A DNA stretch of 64,000 bases from Streptomyces sp. NBC_01351. GTDB taxonomy: Bacteria > Actinomycetota > Actinomycetes > Streptomycetales > Streptomycetaceae. The position numbers and the translations under genes were made by a program. The DNA is taken from NCBI RefSeq assembly GCF_036237315.1, contig NZ_CP108356.1, positions 2,232,001 to 2,296,000 of the forward strand. Reading direction: 5' to 3'. This document shows positions 53,261 through 62,401 of the stretch, piece by piece. The notes under the pieces are model-generated. The model was not told where the DNA came from. It made no database searches and worked only from the letters and a program-made list of their open reading frames with translations. Position 1 is the stretch's first letter; each line of letters begins with the position of its first letter.

Positions 53261-55339
53261 CTACACCCGGCTGACGTCGTAGACGCCCGGGACGTCGCGC
53301 ATCGCCCGCATCAGGGCGGGCAGCCCGGCCGCGTCGGGCAGCTGGAGGGTGTAGCTGTGCCGGACCCGCTGTTCGACCGGGGGTTCCACGGTCGCGGAGA
53401 CGACCTCGACGCCCTCCCGGGCGATGGCCTCGGTGAGGTCGGCCAGCAGGTGGGGGCGGCCGAACGATTCAGCGAGCAGGGTGACCCGGCAATCGGCGGT
53501 GGCCCGCCAGTGCACGGCCACCGAGGTCCGCCCCACGGCCCGCATCTGCGCCACCGCCGCGCAGTGGATGCGGTGCACGGTGACGGCCCCGCCGCGGACG
53601 ACAAACCCGGCGACCGCGTCCGGCGGCACCGGGGTGCAGCACCCGGCGAGCCGTACGGGGGCGTCCGGCAGGTCGGCGACGGCGTTGGCGCCGCCGCCGC
53701 GGGCGCCGACGACCGAGAGGGGTGCCCGCGCGGCGGAGGTGGTGGAGAGGGCCCGGTCGGGGTGGGCTTCGAGCCAGCTGCTGATGGCGATGCGGGCGGC
53801 CGGGGTCTTCGCATGGTCCAGCCATTCGGCGGCCGGTCCCGAGGAGGCGTCCTGCGCGAGCAGCAGCTGCACGGTGTCGCCGTCGGAGAGTGCGGAGGAG
53901 AGGGAGGTGAGGCGCCCGTTGACCCGGGCGCCGATACAGCCGTGGGCCGCCTCGCCGTGCTGCGCGTAGGCGGCGTCGATACAGCTGGCCCCGGCCGGCA
54001 GGCCCAGCGTGCCCCCGTCCGCGCGGAAGACGGTGATCTCCCTGTCCTGGGCCAGCTCCGCGCGGAGGACGCTCCAGAAGGTGTCGGGGTCGGGCGCGGA
54101 CTGCTGCCAGTCGAGCAGCCGGGACAGCCAGCCGGGGCGGGTCGGGTCCACCCGTTCCTCGTCGCATTCGGCGGCGTCCGCCGAGGCGGTGACGTAGGGG
54201 TTGCCGAGGGCCACGACGCCCGCCTCCGCGACGCGGTGCATCTGCCGGGTCCGCACGATGACCTCGGCGACGTAGCCCTCGGGGGTGGCGACTGCGGTGT
54301 GCAGCGACTGGTAGAGGTTGAACTTGGGGGCGGCGATGAAGTCCTTGAACTCCGAGACGACCGGGGTGAAGCAGGTGTGCAGCTCCCCCAGCACGGCGTA
54401 GCAGTCGGCGTTCTCGCCGACGAGGACGAGGACGCGGCCGAAGTCGGAGCCGCGCAGCTCGCCGCGTTTGAGGGCGACGCGGTGCACGGAGACGAAGTGC
54501 CGGGGGCGGACCTGTACCTCGGCGGCGATGCCGGCCTCGCGCAGCACGGTCCGTACGGAGTCGGCGATGGCGGGCAGCGGGTCGTTCTCGCCCGCGTGGG
54601 CGGCGATGAGCGCGCGGGTGTGCTCGTACTCCTCGGGGTGCAGGATCGCGAAGACGAGGTCTTCCAGCTCGGTCTTGAGGGCCTGGACGCCGAGCCGTTC
54701 GGCGAGCGGGATGAGGACGTCGCGGGTGACCTTGGCGATGCGGGCCTGTTTCTCGGGGCGCATCACGCCGAGGGTGCGCATGTTGTGGAGCCGGTCGGCG
54801 AGTTTGATGGACATCACGCGGACGTCGTTGCCGGTGGCGACGAGCATCTTGCGGAAGGTCTCGGGTTCGGCGGCGGCGCCGTAGTCGATCTTCTCGACCT
54901 TGGTGACGCCGTCGACGATGAAGCAGACCTCGTCGCCGAACTCCTCGCGGACCTGATCGAGGGTCACGTCGGTGTCCTCGACGGTGTCGTGGAGGAGAGA
55001 GGCCGTCAGGGTGGTGGTCTCGGCGCCGAGTTCGGCGAGGATCAGGGTGACGGCGAGCGGGTGTGTGATGTACGGCTCACCACTTTTTCGCATCTGACCG
55101 CGGTGCGAGGTCTCCGCGAGCAGATAGGCGCGCCGCAAAACGGACAGGTCGGCGTCCGGATGGTGGGCGCGGTGTGCTTCCGCGACATGCCCGATGGCGT
55201 CCGGAAGTCGGTCGCGAGACGTCGGCCCGAGCAGGGCCGCGCGGCCGAGCCGGCGCAGATCCAGCCTGGTCCGGCCACGTCTGCGGAGCTCAGGGCGCAC
55301 TTCGGGGTGTGCTTCGGGGTTCGTGGCCTCTGCACTCAT
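53261..55339 (-). CDS. rshA: RelA/SpoT homologue, RshA type
   Basis: 692 residues from ATG 55339 behind GGAGGTG. Domains: HD hydrolase (about 70-220) with H93, H117-D118 (HDTVEDTD), and DRLHNMRT; synthetase (about 265-375); TGS (near 425-490); and a C-terminal ACT. Hydrolase residues look intact. In the synthetase the SIYRKM-type loop is SVHRVA and the arginine of DLxxxR is Leu304, while D299 and E359 remain. So hydrolysis is likely and synthesis uncertain. It regulates (p)ppGpp. It is the second Rsh of Streptomyces besides RelA, which is elsewhere. Confidence 0.9.
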   Translation of the reverse strand: MSAEATNPEAHPEVRPELRRRGRTRLDLRRLGRAALLGPTSRDRLPDAIGHVAEAHRAHHPDADLSVLRRAYLLAETSHRGQMRKSGEPYITHPLAVTLILAELGAETTTLTASLLHDTVEDTDVTLDQVREEFGDEVCFIVDGVTKVEKIDYGAAAEPETFRKMLVATGNDVRVMSIKLADRLHNMRTLGVMRPEKQARIAKVTRDVLIPLAERLGVQALKTELEDLVFAILHPEEYEHTRALIAAHAGENDPLPAIADSVRTVLREAGIAAEVQVRPRHFVSVHRVALKRGELRGSDFGRVLVLVGENADCYAVLGELHTCFTPVVSEFKDFIAAPKFNLYQSLHTAVATPEGYVAEVIVRTRQMHRVAEAGVVALGNPYVTASADAAECDEERVDPTRPGWLSRLLDWQQSAPDPDTFWSVLRAELAQDREITVFRADGGTLGLPAGASCIDAAYAQHGEAAHGCIGARVNGRLTSLSSALSDGDTVQLLLAQDASSGPAAEWLDHAKTPAARIAISSWLEAHPDRALSTTSAARAPLSVVGARGGGANAVADLPDAPVRLAGCCTPVPPDAVAGFVVRGGAVTVHRIHCAAVAQMRAVGRTSVAVHWRATADCRVTLLAESFGRPHLLADLTEAIAREGVEVVSATVEPPVEQRVRHSYTLQLPDAAGLPALMRAMRDVPGVYDVSRV

Positions 55340-55479
55340 GGGCACCTCCGGCGGCTTCGACCGGCGGTGGCGGGCATGGGGTGAGCCCTCAGGGCCGGTG
55401 CCTGATGTTACCGACCCCACCACGTGGCGCAGTCCACCTCTCGCTGAGCGTGAAACGGATCACCCATTAGAGGGAAGCT

Positions 55480-56355
55480 TCAGCCGAAAGCCGTTTCGGT
55501 GAGCCAGGCCGCGTCGAACTCGCCCGCAGCCACGATCACGGCCGGTCCGGTCATGTCGATCCGGCCGTCGGGGTGTTCCGTGATGACGAGCGTGCCGCCG
55601 GGGAGGTCGACGGTGTACGTGACCGATTCGCCGGTGGCGGCCGGGTCCGCGCCGTCGCGGCGGATGGTGGCGACGGCGACGGCGCAGGCGCCGGTGCCGC
55701 AGGAGCGGGTCTCGCCGGAGCCGCGCTCGTGGACGCGCATGGCGACGTGCCGGGGGCCGCGGTCGACGACGAACTCGACGTTGACACCCGTCGGGTAGGC
55801 GGACGCCGGGCTGAAGTCGGGGGCGTCGTACAGCTTCCCGGCGTCGTCGAGGCTTTCAACGAAAGCCACGGCGTGCGGGTTCCCCATGTTCACGTTCCGC
55901 GCGGGCCAGCTCCGCGAGCCGACGCCGACGGTGACCTCGCCCTCGGGGAGTTCGGCGCGGCCCATGGAGACCGTGACGTCGCCCGCCTTGTCGAGGTGTA
56001 CGCGCTTGACGCCCCCGCGGGTGGCGACGGCGAGGTCGCCGGGCTCCACGTGGCCGGCGTACTGGAGGTAGCGGGCGAAGACGCGTACGCCGTTGCCACA
56101 CATCTCGGCGACGGAGCCGTCGCTGTTGCGGTAGTCCATGAACCACTCCGCCTCGTCGGCCAGGTGGGCCGCCTCGGGGTGCGCGGCGGACCGGACGACG
56201 TGCAGGACGCCGTCCGCGCCGATCCCGGCCCGCCGGTCGCACAGCTTCGCGACGGCGGAGGCCGGCAGCTCGATGGCGTTGTCCGGGTCCGGGACGATCA
56301 CGAAGTCGTTCTCGGTGCCGTGGCCCTTGAGGAAGGAGAGGGTGGTCTGCGTCAC
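55480..56355 (-). CDS. dapF: Diaminopimelate epimerase
   Basis: 291 residues. The two active-site cysteines are C86 (MCGNG) and C219 (SCGTGA), each in the conserved context. It converts LL- to meso-diaminopimelate for lysine and peptidoglycan. Note that Streptomyces walls contain LL-Dap, so this enzyme mainly supplies lysine synthesis. Single gene, 140 bases from rshA in the same direction. Confidence 0.96.
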   Translation of the reverse strand: MTQTTLSFLKGHGTENDFVIVPDPDNAIELPASAVAKLCDRRAGIGADGVLHVVRSAAHPEAAHLADEAEWFMDYRNSDGSVAEMCGNGVRVFARYLQYAGHVEPGDLAVATRGGVKRVHLDKAGDVTVSMGRAELPEGEVTVGVGSRSWPARNVNMGNPHAVAFVESLDDAGKLYDAPDFSPASAYPTGVNVEFVVDRGPRHVAMRVHERGSGETRSCGTGACAVAVATIRRDGADPAATGESVTYTVDLPGGTLVITEHPDGRIDMTGPAVIVAAGEFDAAWLTETAFG

Positions 56356-56445
56356 CGGCCCATCGTACCGACCCCCTGGTCAGCGGCGCGGAGCCGTCCG
56401 ATGGGCGGTCAGCGGCGCGGGTCGGGCAAGATCCGGAAGAGACGC

Positions 56446-57012
56446 CTAGCGGAGCCGCGCCACCCGGTACACGGCGAGCGCTACGACGGCCAGCGCGACC
56501 GCCGCGTACAGCGCGGCCATCCGCCAGTCGGGGCGGCGGCCGCTCCCCCGGGCCGGGAGTCCGGGCCAGGTGTAGCCCACGCGGCGGGCGGCCATCATGC
56601 CCCAGCCGCCGGCGCAGCAGCTGATGAGGAAGCCGAGCATCGCGACCACGGCTCCGCCGTCGCCGAACTCGAAGGCGAGCGGGAAGGCGAACATGAGCGA
56701 ACCGGCGGTGGCCAGCATCACGATCGGGGCGATCTGCCACACGCGCAGGCGGCGCTGCGGGCGCAGCTCGACCTCGACCTCGGGTCCGGCGGCGGCTTCG
56801 GCCTCCGCGGAGTCGGGGGTGTCCGGGCCGTCGGGGGTCAGCCGCAGGGGACCCACGGGCAGCCCGAGGGTATCGGGGCCGTCCGAGTCGTCGGGCAGCT
56901 GCGGGCCGTCGGGCCGCTGCGGGCCGTCTGATCCGCCAGGCCGGTCGAGAAGCGTCGGGTCCGCTTCCCGCCGGGTGTCGTCCCGCCCGGTGTCACGAGG
57001 GCCGGCCTCCAT
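56446..57012 (-). CDS. Small membrane protein of unknown function
   Basis: 188 residues from ATG 57012 (in-frame GTG at 57018 is an alternative) with GGGAGGG upstream. The N-terminal 90 residues are polar with repeated DGP units (GGSDGPQRPDGPQLP). Three hydrophobic segments follow (APIVMLATAGSLMFAFPLAF, GAVVAMLGFLISCCAGGWGM, and a C-terminal AALYAAVALAVVALAVY). No family recognised. It lies between dapF and miaA on the same strand and may be part of that transcript. Confidence 0.65.
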   Translation of the reverse strand: MEAGPRDTGRDDTRREADPTLLDRPGGSDGPQRPDGPQLPDDSDGPDTLGLPVGPLRLTPDGPDTPDSAEAEAAAGPEVEVELRPQRRLRVWQIAPIVMLATAGSLMFAFPLAFEFGDGGAVVAMLGFLISCCAGGWGMMAARRVGYTWPGLPARGSGRRPDWRMAALYAAVALAVVALAVYRVARLR

Positions 57013-57146
57013 CGCCACGCGCCCTCCCCACTCGGATTCCAGTACGCCGCCGTTCACCGCGGGTGACCGCACCCGCAGTGAATTTGATGATGGCACGCCC
57101 CCGGGCCCGGTACGGGCGCGCGGGTCGTCCCGATGCCATCACGTGA

Positions 57147-58085
57147 TCAGGCTGTGACCGCTCGTTCGACCAACGACTGCGCGAGTCCGGTGAGTTCCCC
57201 ACGGTCGGCGACGGCCCCGCTGAGCCAGTGGACACGCGGGTCGCGCCGGAACCAGGAGTCCTGGCGGCGGGCGAAGCGCTTGGTCGCCCGAACGGTCTCG
57301 GCCCGGGCCTCTTCCTCGGTGCATTCCCCGGCGAGCGCGGCGAGCACCTGCTGGTATCCGAGCGCCCTGGAGGCGGTGATTCCGTCGCGCAGGCCGCGGG
57401 CTTCCAGTGCGCGCACCTCGTCGACGAGCCCGGCCTCCCACATCCGGTCCACCCGGAGCGCGATCCGCTCGTCGAGCTCCGGCCGGGCCACGTCGACGCC
57501 GATCTGGACGGTGTCGTAGACGGACTCGTGGCCGGGCAGGTTGGCCGTGAAGGGGCGGCCGGTGATCTCGATGACCTCCAGCGCGCGCACGATCCGGCGG
57601 CCGTTGCTGGGCAGGATCGCCGCGCCGGCGGCCGGGTCCGCGGCGGCGAGGCGCGCGTGCAGGGCGCCGGAGCCGCGCAGGGTGAGCTCGCCCTCCAGCC
57701 TGGCTCGGACCTCGGGGTCGGTGCCGGGGAACTCCATGACGTCCAGGGCGCCCCGGACGTAGAGGCCGGAGCCTCCGACGAGGACGGGGGTACGGCCCTC
57801 GGCGAGCAGTTTGTCGATCTCGGCGCGGGCCAGGCGCTGGTACTCGGCCACGTTGGCGGTGTCGGTGACGTCCCAGATGTCGAGGAGGTGGTGCGGGACC
57901 CCGCCGCGCTCCTTGGTCGTCAGCTTGGCGGTGCCGATGTCCATCCCCCGGTACAGCTGCATGGAGTCGGCGTTGACGACTTCGCCGTCGAAATGACGGG
58001 CCAAGGCGACGCCCAGGTCGGACTTTCCTGCCGCGGTGGGACCGACGACGGCGATGACCCGCTGGGCGGGGGCTGCTTTCCTCAC
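57147..58085 (-). CDS. miaA: tRNA dimethylallyltransferase
   Basis: 312 residues from GTG 58085. The P-loop GPTAAGKS is at 15-22, followed by NADSMQLYRGMDIGTAK, GGSGLYVRGALD, and a C-terminal helical domain with RATKRFARRQDSWFRRD. It adds the dimethylallyl group to A37 of tRNAs that read UNN codons, the substrate for MiaB. miaB is also in the window, on the same strand, with the small genes between. Confidence 0.96.
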   Translation of the reverse strand: MRKAAPAQRVIAVVGPTAAGKSDLGVALARHFDGEVVNADSMQLYRGMDIGTAKLTTKERGGVPHHLLDIWDVTDTANVAEYQRLARAEIDKLLAEGRTPVLVGGSGLYVRGALDVMEFPGTDPEVRARLEGELTLRGSGALHARLAAADPAAGAAILPSNGRRIVRALEVIEITGRPFTANLPGHESVYDTVQIGVDVARPELDERIALRVDRMWEAGLVDEVRALEARGLRDGITASRALGYQQVLAALAGECTEEEARAETVRATKRFARRQDSWFRRDPRVHWLSGAVADRGELTGLAQSLVERAVTA

Positions 58086-58249
58086 CGCCCCAGTCTCGCA
58101 GCCCTTCCGGTCAAGACACTGACATGTACCCGATCGAGCTACGTGACGGGGTGGGGGCGGGGTCGTTGCCCTGGCGAGGTTCGGCCCGGTGGAGGCCCCT
58201 GCGGCCAAGGCGGAACTTCACTCACACGAGTAACGTTATAGGAGGAGAC

Positions 58250-58480
58250 ATGGGCGTTTTTGATCGGCTTTTTCGCCGTAAGGACGCGGTCGTGACCGAG
58301 GAGGTCGCCGCCGGGTCCCCGACGGCGGAGTCCGGTTCGGCCGAGGAGACCGAGGCCGGGACGGCTGAGGAGGCGACGGCTGCCGTGGCGGCTCCGGCGG
58401 CGGAAGCCGTGGAGATCCCGAAGCAGCAGTCGGCCGAGGTGGCCGTGGACAGCGAAGCCGGCGAGGGTGCCCGTACGTAG
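58250..58480 (+). CDS. Small acidic hypothetical protein
   Basis: 76 residues behind a near-perfect GGAGGAG Shine-Dalgarno. The N-terminus is a basic amphipathic stretch (MGVFDRLFRRKD), the rest an acidic, Ala/Glu-rich tail with no predicted fold. The opening looks like a membrane- or protein-anchoring helix. It lies 23 bases before the MT0933-type antitoxin gene and is probably co-transcribed with it. No family recognised. Confidence 0.6.
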   Translation: MGVFDRLFRRKDAVVTEEVAAGSPTAESGSAEETEAGTAEEATAAVAAPAAEAVEIPKQQSAEVAVDSEAGEGART

Positions 58481-58503
58481 CGACCGCCAACGGAAGGTGA
58501 CCC

Positions 58504-58752
58504 ATGGGCCTGCTGGACAATCTGAAGGCCAAGCTCGGGCCGGCGAAGGACAAGGTCGGCGACCTCGCCCAGAAGAACGAGGGCAAGATCGCCGAAGGTC
58601 TGGACAAGATGGCCAAGGCCGTGGACTCCAAGACCCACGGCAAGTACAGCGGCCGGATCACGAGCGGCACGGGCAAGGCGAAGGACGCCCTGGGCAAAAT
58701 CGCGCACAAGGACACCCCCGGCAGCGGTCCGACGCCGCCGACGGCTTCCTGA
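58504..58752 (+). CDS. MT0933-type antitoxin-like protein
   Basis: 82 residues behind GGAAGGTGA. It is a basic, Lys-rich helical protein: LDNLKAKLGPAKDKVGDLAQ, KIAEGLDKMAKAVDSKTHGK and KAKDALGKIA, the pattern of the MT0933/Rv0909 antitoxin family. In M. tuberculosis that family sits before the SRPBCC-fold Rv0910 toxin. No such toxin lies next to it here, so it may be an orphan or have another role. A hairpin follows. Confidence 0.75.
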   Translation: MGLLDNLKAKLGPAKDKVGDLAQKNEGKIAEGLDKMAKAVDSKTHGKYSGRITSGTGKAKDALGKIAHKDTPGSGPTPPTAS

Positions 58753-58764
58753 CGCGGTACGGGA

Positions 58765-58804
58765 AAGGGGCGCGGCACCGGCGACTGCCGGTCCCGCGCC
58801 CCTT
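58765..58804. terminator. Terminator after the antitoxin gene
   Basis: AAGGGGCGCGG (58765-58775) pairs with CCGCGCCCCTT (58794-58804), with an inner ACCGGC/GCCGGT stem and loop GACT. Placed between convergent genes ending at 58752 and 58832. Confidence 0.75.
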
Positions 58805-58831
58805 CCTCGTATGTGCGGCGCCTACCGGGTT

Positions 58832-59539
58832 TCAGGACCAGGCGGCGACGAAGTACCCCACGCCGTACGGCGCGTCCTCGTACAGCAGCCGCCCGTCGAG
58901 GCCGGCGCCCTCGGCGGCGCCGGCCAGGACCTGCCAGGGGGCCCTGCCGGCGGCCTGGAGTTCGGTGGCGAGTTCGGCGTCGAGGGCGGCGAGGGCGGCC
59001 ACGTCGGCGGCGGCGAGGGCGCGGGCGGCGGCCGCGTCGAAGGCGGCGGCGCGTCCGTCGAGGTAGCCGGGGGCCTTCAGGGTCCGTTTGGCGCTGCCGT
59101 CACCCATCACGAGCAGCGCGACCCGCTCGTCCCGCGCCGCGAGTTCCCGGCCGGCCCGGAGGCACCGGGCGGTGTCCAGCGGCTCGGCGACCCCGAGCCC
59201 CTCGACGGGGGCGGCGCCCCACCGCGCGTGGTGCAGCAGCCAGGCGCCGACGGCGAGCGAGGCCGGCAGCAGGCGCGGCCCCTCGTCACCCTCCCCGAGC
59301 TGTACGTCGGCCTCGACCCCGAATCCGCGGAAGCTGCCGCGGGCGCCCTGGGGGTAGGGCCCGCCGTGGTCCCCGTCGGCGGGACCTACGACGACCAGCA
59401 GGTCGGGCCGGGACGCGGCGAGCACCGCCAGCGCGTCGGAGCAGGCGGTACGGGCGTCGCCGAGTTCGGCGGCGGCTCCCGCGGCGACCTCCGGCACGAG
59501 CAGCGGTGGGGCGGGGCAGACGGCAGCGGCTACGAGCAT
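58832..59539 (-). CDS. Class III extradiol dioxygenase subunit B-like protein
   Basis: 235 residues from ATG 59539. It has the LigB/MEMO-like alpha/beta start (LVAAAVCPAPPLLVPEVA), PDLLVVVGPADGDHGGPYP, and VALLVMGDGSAKRT. The metal histidines of true dioxygenases are only partly matched, so activity is unproven. Streptomycetes usually encode this gene near miaB. It is convergent with the antitoxin gene and 189 bases from miaB, with a dispersed repeat in that gap. Confidence 0.8.
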   Translation of the reverse strand: MLVAAAVCPAPPLLVPEVAAGAAAELGDARTACSDALAVLAASRPDLLVVVGPADGDHGGPYPQGARGSFRGFGVEADVQLGEGDEGPRLLPASLAVGAWLLHHARWGAAPVEGLGVAEPLDTARCLRAGRELAARDERVALLVMGDGSAKRTLKAPGYLDGRAAAFDAAAARALAAADVAALAALDAELATELQAAGRAPWQVLAGAAEGAGLDGRLLYEDAPYGVGYFVAAWS

Positions 59540-59632
59540 GATCCGCAGCCTAACCGCAGAGCGGCTCGGACGGTGCCGGTCCGGGGTGCCGGTGCGGCTG
59601 GGGGTGGCGCGCCCCGAACGGCCCGGTGCGGG

Positions 59633-59688
59633 TTCAAGCCCTGGGGCTCCGCCCCAGACCCCGCGCCTCAAACGCCGGCGGGGCTGGA
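59633..59688. repeat. Dispersed Streptomyces hairpin repeat
   Basis: A run beginning TTCAAGCCCTGGGGC and containing CTCCGCCCCAG, CGCGCCTCAAACGCCGGCG and GGGCTGGA. I recognise this as a short non-coding repeat scattered through many Streptomyces genomes between genes. It folds into hairpins (GGGGC/GCCCC; GCCGGCG). It sits in the miaB downstream gap. Its copy number here cannot be seen. Confidence 0.75.
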
Positions 59689-59728
59689 ATTGCCCTCCAG
59701 GCAACCCGGCCCCGCCTGACGGCCTGCG

Positions 59729-61249
59729 TCAGCTCTGCGGCGCCGCGCAGCCCGAAGTGGCCACGGGCAGGGGGGCCGGGACGCCGAGCGTCGGGATGCC
59801 GAGCATGACGCCCGCCGGTTGGGCCGGGGCGGCGTTGCGCTTCTCCCAGGCGTCGCCGGCGCGCGTGCGCCGCACGCTCAGCGTCGGGCCCTCGGCCAGG
59901 AGGTGGTGCGGGGCCGCGTAGGTGATGTCCACGGTGACCACGTCACCCGGTCGGACCTCCGCGTCCGGCTTCGTGAAGTGCACCAGGCGGTTGTCGGGGG
60001 CGCGGCCGGACAGGCGGTGTGTGGCCCCGTCCTTGCGGCCCTCGCCCTCCGCGACCATGACCTCCAGCGTGCGGCCGACCTGCTTCTTGTTCTCCTCCCA
60101 GGAGATCTCCTCCTGGAGGGCGACCAGGCGCATGTAGCGGTCCTGAACGACCTCCTTGGGGATCTGCCCGTCCATGTCGGCGGCGGGGGTGCCGGGCCGC
60201 TTGGAGTACTGGAAGGTGAAGGCGTTCGCGAAGCGGGCCTCGCGCACCGCGTGCATCGTCTGCTGGAAGTCCTCCTCCGTCTCGCCGGGGAAGCCCACGA
60301 TGATGTCGGTGGAGATCGCGGCGTGCGGGATCGCGGCGCGGACCTTCTCGATGATCCCGAGGAAACGCTCCTGCCGGTACGAGCGGCGCATCGCCTTGAG
60401 GATCGGGTCCGAACCGGACTGCATCGGCATGTGCAGCTGCGGCATCACGTTCGGGGTCTCCGCCATCGCCGCGATCACGTCGTCCGTGAAGTCGCGGGGG
60501 TGCGGCGAGGTGAAGCGGACCCGCTCCAGGCCCTCGATCTGGCCGCAGGCGCGCAGCAGCTTGCTGAAGGCCTCGCGGTCGCCGAGGTCGGAGCCGTACG
60601 CGTTCACGTTCTGGCCGAGCAGGGTGATCTCGGAGACGCCCTCGGCGACCAGGGCCTCCACCTCGGCGAGGATGTCGCCGGGACGGCGGTCCTCCTCCTT
60701 GCCGCGCAGCGCCGGGACGATGCAGAAGGTGCAGGTGTTGTTGCAGCCGACGGAGATCGAGACCCACGCGGCGTAGGCGGACTCGCGGCGGGTCGGGAGC
60801 GTGGAGGGGAACGCCTCCAGCGACTCGGCGATCTCGACCTGCGCCTCTTCCTGGATGCGGGCGCGCTCCAGCAGCACGGGGAGCTTGCCGATGTTGTGCG
60901 TACCGAAGACGACGTCGACCCAGGGGGCCCTCTTGACGATCGTGTCGCGGTCCTTCTGGGCGAGGCAGCCGCCGACGGCGATCTGCATGCCGGGGCGCTT
61001 CGTCTTCATCGGGGCCAGCCGGCCGAGGTTGCCGTACAGCTTGTTGTCGGCGTTCTCGCGGACCGCGCAGGTGTTGAAGACGACGACGTCGGCGTCGCCG
61101 TCGGAGCCCTCGGGCGCCCGGACGTAGCCGGCGTCCTCCAGCAGACCGGAGAGCCGCTCCGAGTCGTGCACGTTCATCTGGCACCCGTAGGTGCGCACCT
61201 CGTAGCTTCGCTTCTCGTCCACTGCCTGGCTCCGGTCGCTGCTGGTCAT
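59729..61249 (-). CDS. miaB: tRNA-2-methylthio-N6-dimethylallyladenosine synthase
   Basis: 506 residues. The N-terminal MTTase domain has the three cluster cysteines C23 (YGCQMN), C61 (NTCAVRENA) and C95 (GGCLAQ). The radical SAM cysteines are C169, C173 and C176 (GCNNTCTFC). A TRAM domain (about 410-470) ends the body. It adds the methylthio group to i6A37 of tRNA, using two [4Fe-4S] clusters, after MiaA. The last 40 residues ([18 protein letters not shown]) are an extra tail common in actinobacteria. Confidence 0.96.
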   Translation of the reverse strand: MTSSDRSQAVDEKRSYEVRTYGCQMNVHDSERLSGLLEDAGYVRAPEGSDGDADVVVFNTCAVRENADNKLYGNLGRLAPMKTKRPGMQIAVGGCLAQKDRDTIVKRAPWVDVVFGTHNIGKLPVLLERARIQEEAQVEIAESLEAFPSTLPTRRESAYAAWVSISVGCNNTCTFCIVPALRGKEEDRRPGDILAEVEALVAEGVSEITLLGQNVNAYGSDLGDREAFSKLLRACGQIEGLERVRFTSPHPRDFTDDVIAAMAETPNVMPQLHMPMQSGSDPILKAMRRSYRQERFLGIIEKVRAAIPHAAISTDIIVGFPGETEEDFQQTMHAVREARFANAFTFQYSKRPGTPAADMDGQIPKEVVQDRYMRLVALQEEISWEENKKQVGRTLEVMVAEGEGRKDGATHRLSGRAPDNRLVHFTKPDAEVRPGDVVTVDITYAAPHHLLAEGPTLSVRRTRAGDAWEKRNAAPAQPAGVMLGIPTLGVPAPLPVATSGCAAPQS

Positions 61250-61392
61250 ACGACAAGGGTAGGCGGTACCCGGGAGCCCTCCGGTCCCGCGTTCTGCAGG
61301 AGGCCGGAGCCGGGGGCTCGGGGTGTGGTGGGGGTGCGGTGGCGGCGGGGTGGGGCGTGACAGGAAGGGGGGTGGGTGGGAGGATCGCCGGC

Positions 61393-62388
61393 ATGGCTCT
61401 CGTACCGCCCCGGATCGGCAGGCGCCACGCCCTGCGGGCCGTGGTGGCCCTGCTCGTCGTGCTCGGGGCTCTGGTGTGGTGGCTGCGGCCCTTCGGGGAG
61501 CCCGAGCTCAAGGGTGAGCTGACCTTCAGCACCGGCGTCCGGACCGGGGTCTACCACCTCTACGGGGAGCTGCTGGAGCAGGCGCTGAAGCAGGACGTGC
61601 CCGGGGTGAAGGTGCGGCTGGACCCCAGTGAGGGTTCGCAGCAGAACCTCGCGCGGGTGGCCGCCGGCGAAGCCGATTTCACGGTGGCGACGGCCGACGC
61701 GGTCGCCAAGTACCGGCTCGACGGGAAGCCCGGCGCCTCCAGTCTGCGCGGGGTCGCCCGGCTCTACGACGACTACGTCCAGCTGGTGGTCCCGGCCGGG
61801 TCCCCGGTGCAGTCGGCGCGGGACCTGCGCGGCAAGCGGGTCGCGGTGGGCCAGCCCGGTTCCGGCGTGCGGCTGATCTCGGAGCGGCTGCTGGCCGCGG
61901 CCAAGCTGGATCCGGCCCGGGACGTCACCACCGTGGCCATCGGCATCGACACCATGCCGGCCGAGCTGGAGGCCGGTCGGATCGACGCCTTCTTCTGGTC
62001 GGGCGGCCTGCCCACCAACGCGGTGCGCGAGCTGTCGGAGCGGTTCGAGATCCGGCTCGTGCAGCTCGGCGACCTGGTGGCGGAGCTGCAGGGCGGCGGC
62101 AGCCCGGCGCGCTACTACCGGGCGGCGGTGATGCCGCAGGACGCGTACGCACGGGCCCGGAACACCAGCTCGGTGGCGACCCTGGCCGTGCCGAACCTGC
62201 TGGTCACCACCGAGGGGACGGACCCCGAGCTGACGGAGCAGTTCACCCGCACGGTGATCGCCAGCCGTGACCGCATCGGCGGCGAGGTGCACGCGGCGCA
62301 GCTGGTGGACCTCCGGACGGCGATCTACACCGATCCGCTCGACCTGCACGAGGGTGCGGGCCGGTACTACCGGTCGGTCAAGCCGTAG
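61393..62388 (+). CDS. TAXI-family TRAP solute-binding protein
   Basis: 331 residues from ATG 61393 behind GGGAGG. An N-terminal membrane anchor or signal ([18 protein letters not shown], about 14-31) precedes a substrate-binding domain: [33 protein letters not shown], and [18 protein letters not shown], the TAXI pattern for dicarboxylate/glutamate-like ligands. No TRAP membrane gene lies nearby, so it may work with a distant permease or as a sensor. Divergent from miaB. Confidence 0.85.
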   Translation: MALVPPRIGRRHALRAVVALLVVLGALVWWLRPFGEPELKGELTFSTGVRTGVYHLYGELLEQALKQDVPGVKVRLDPSEGSQQNLARVAAGEADFTVATADAVAKYRLDGKPGASSLRGVARLYDDYVQLVVPAGSPVQSARDLRGKRVAVGQPGSGVRLISERLLAAAKLDPARDVTTVAIGIDTMPAELEAGRIDAFFWSGGLPTNAVRELSERFEIRLVQLGDLVAELQGGGSPARYYRAAVMPQDAYARARNTSSVATLAVPNLLVTTEGTDPELTEQFTRTVIASRDRIGGEVHAAQLVDLRTAIYTDPLDLHEGAGRYYRSVKP

Positions 62389-62401
62389 GAATCGGTGGCG
62401 G

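Noticed and set aside
52211..55384. 1057-codon plus-strand frame across the M1 peptidase and rshA
   Set aside because: It spans two convincing genes and has no motifs; a codon-bias shadow.
58212..58237. SigR-like GGAAC-N18-GTT before the small acidic protein
   Set aside because: The implied start would fall within the Shine-Dalgarno, leaving too short a leader.
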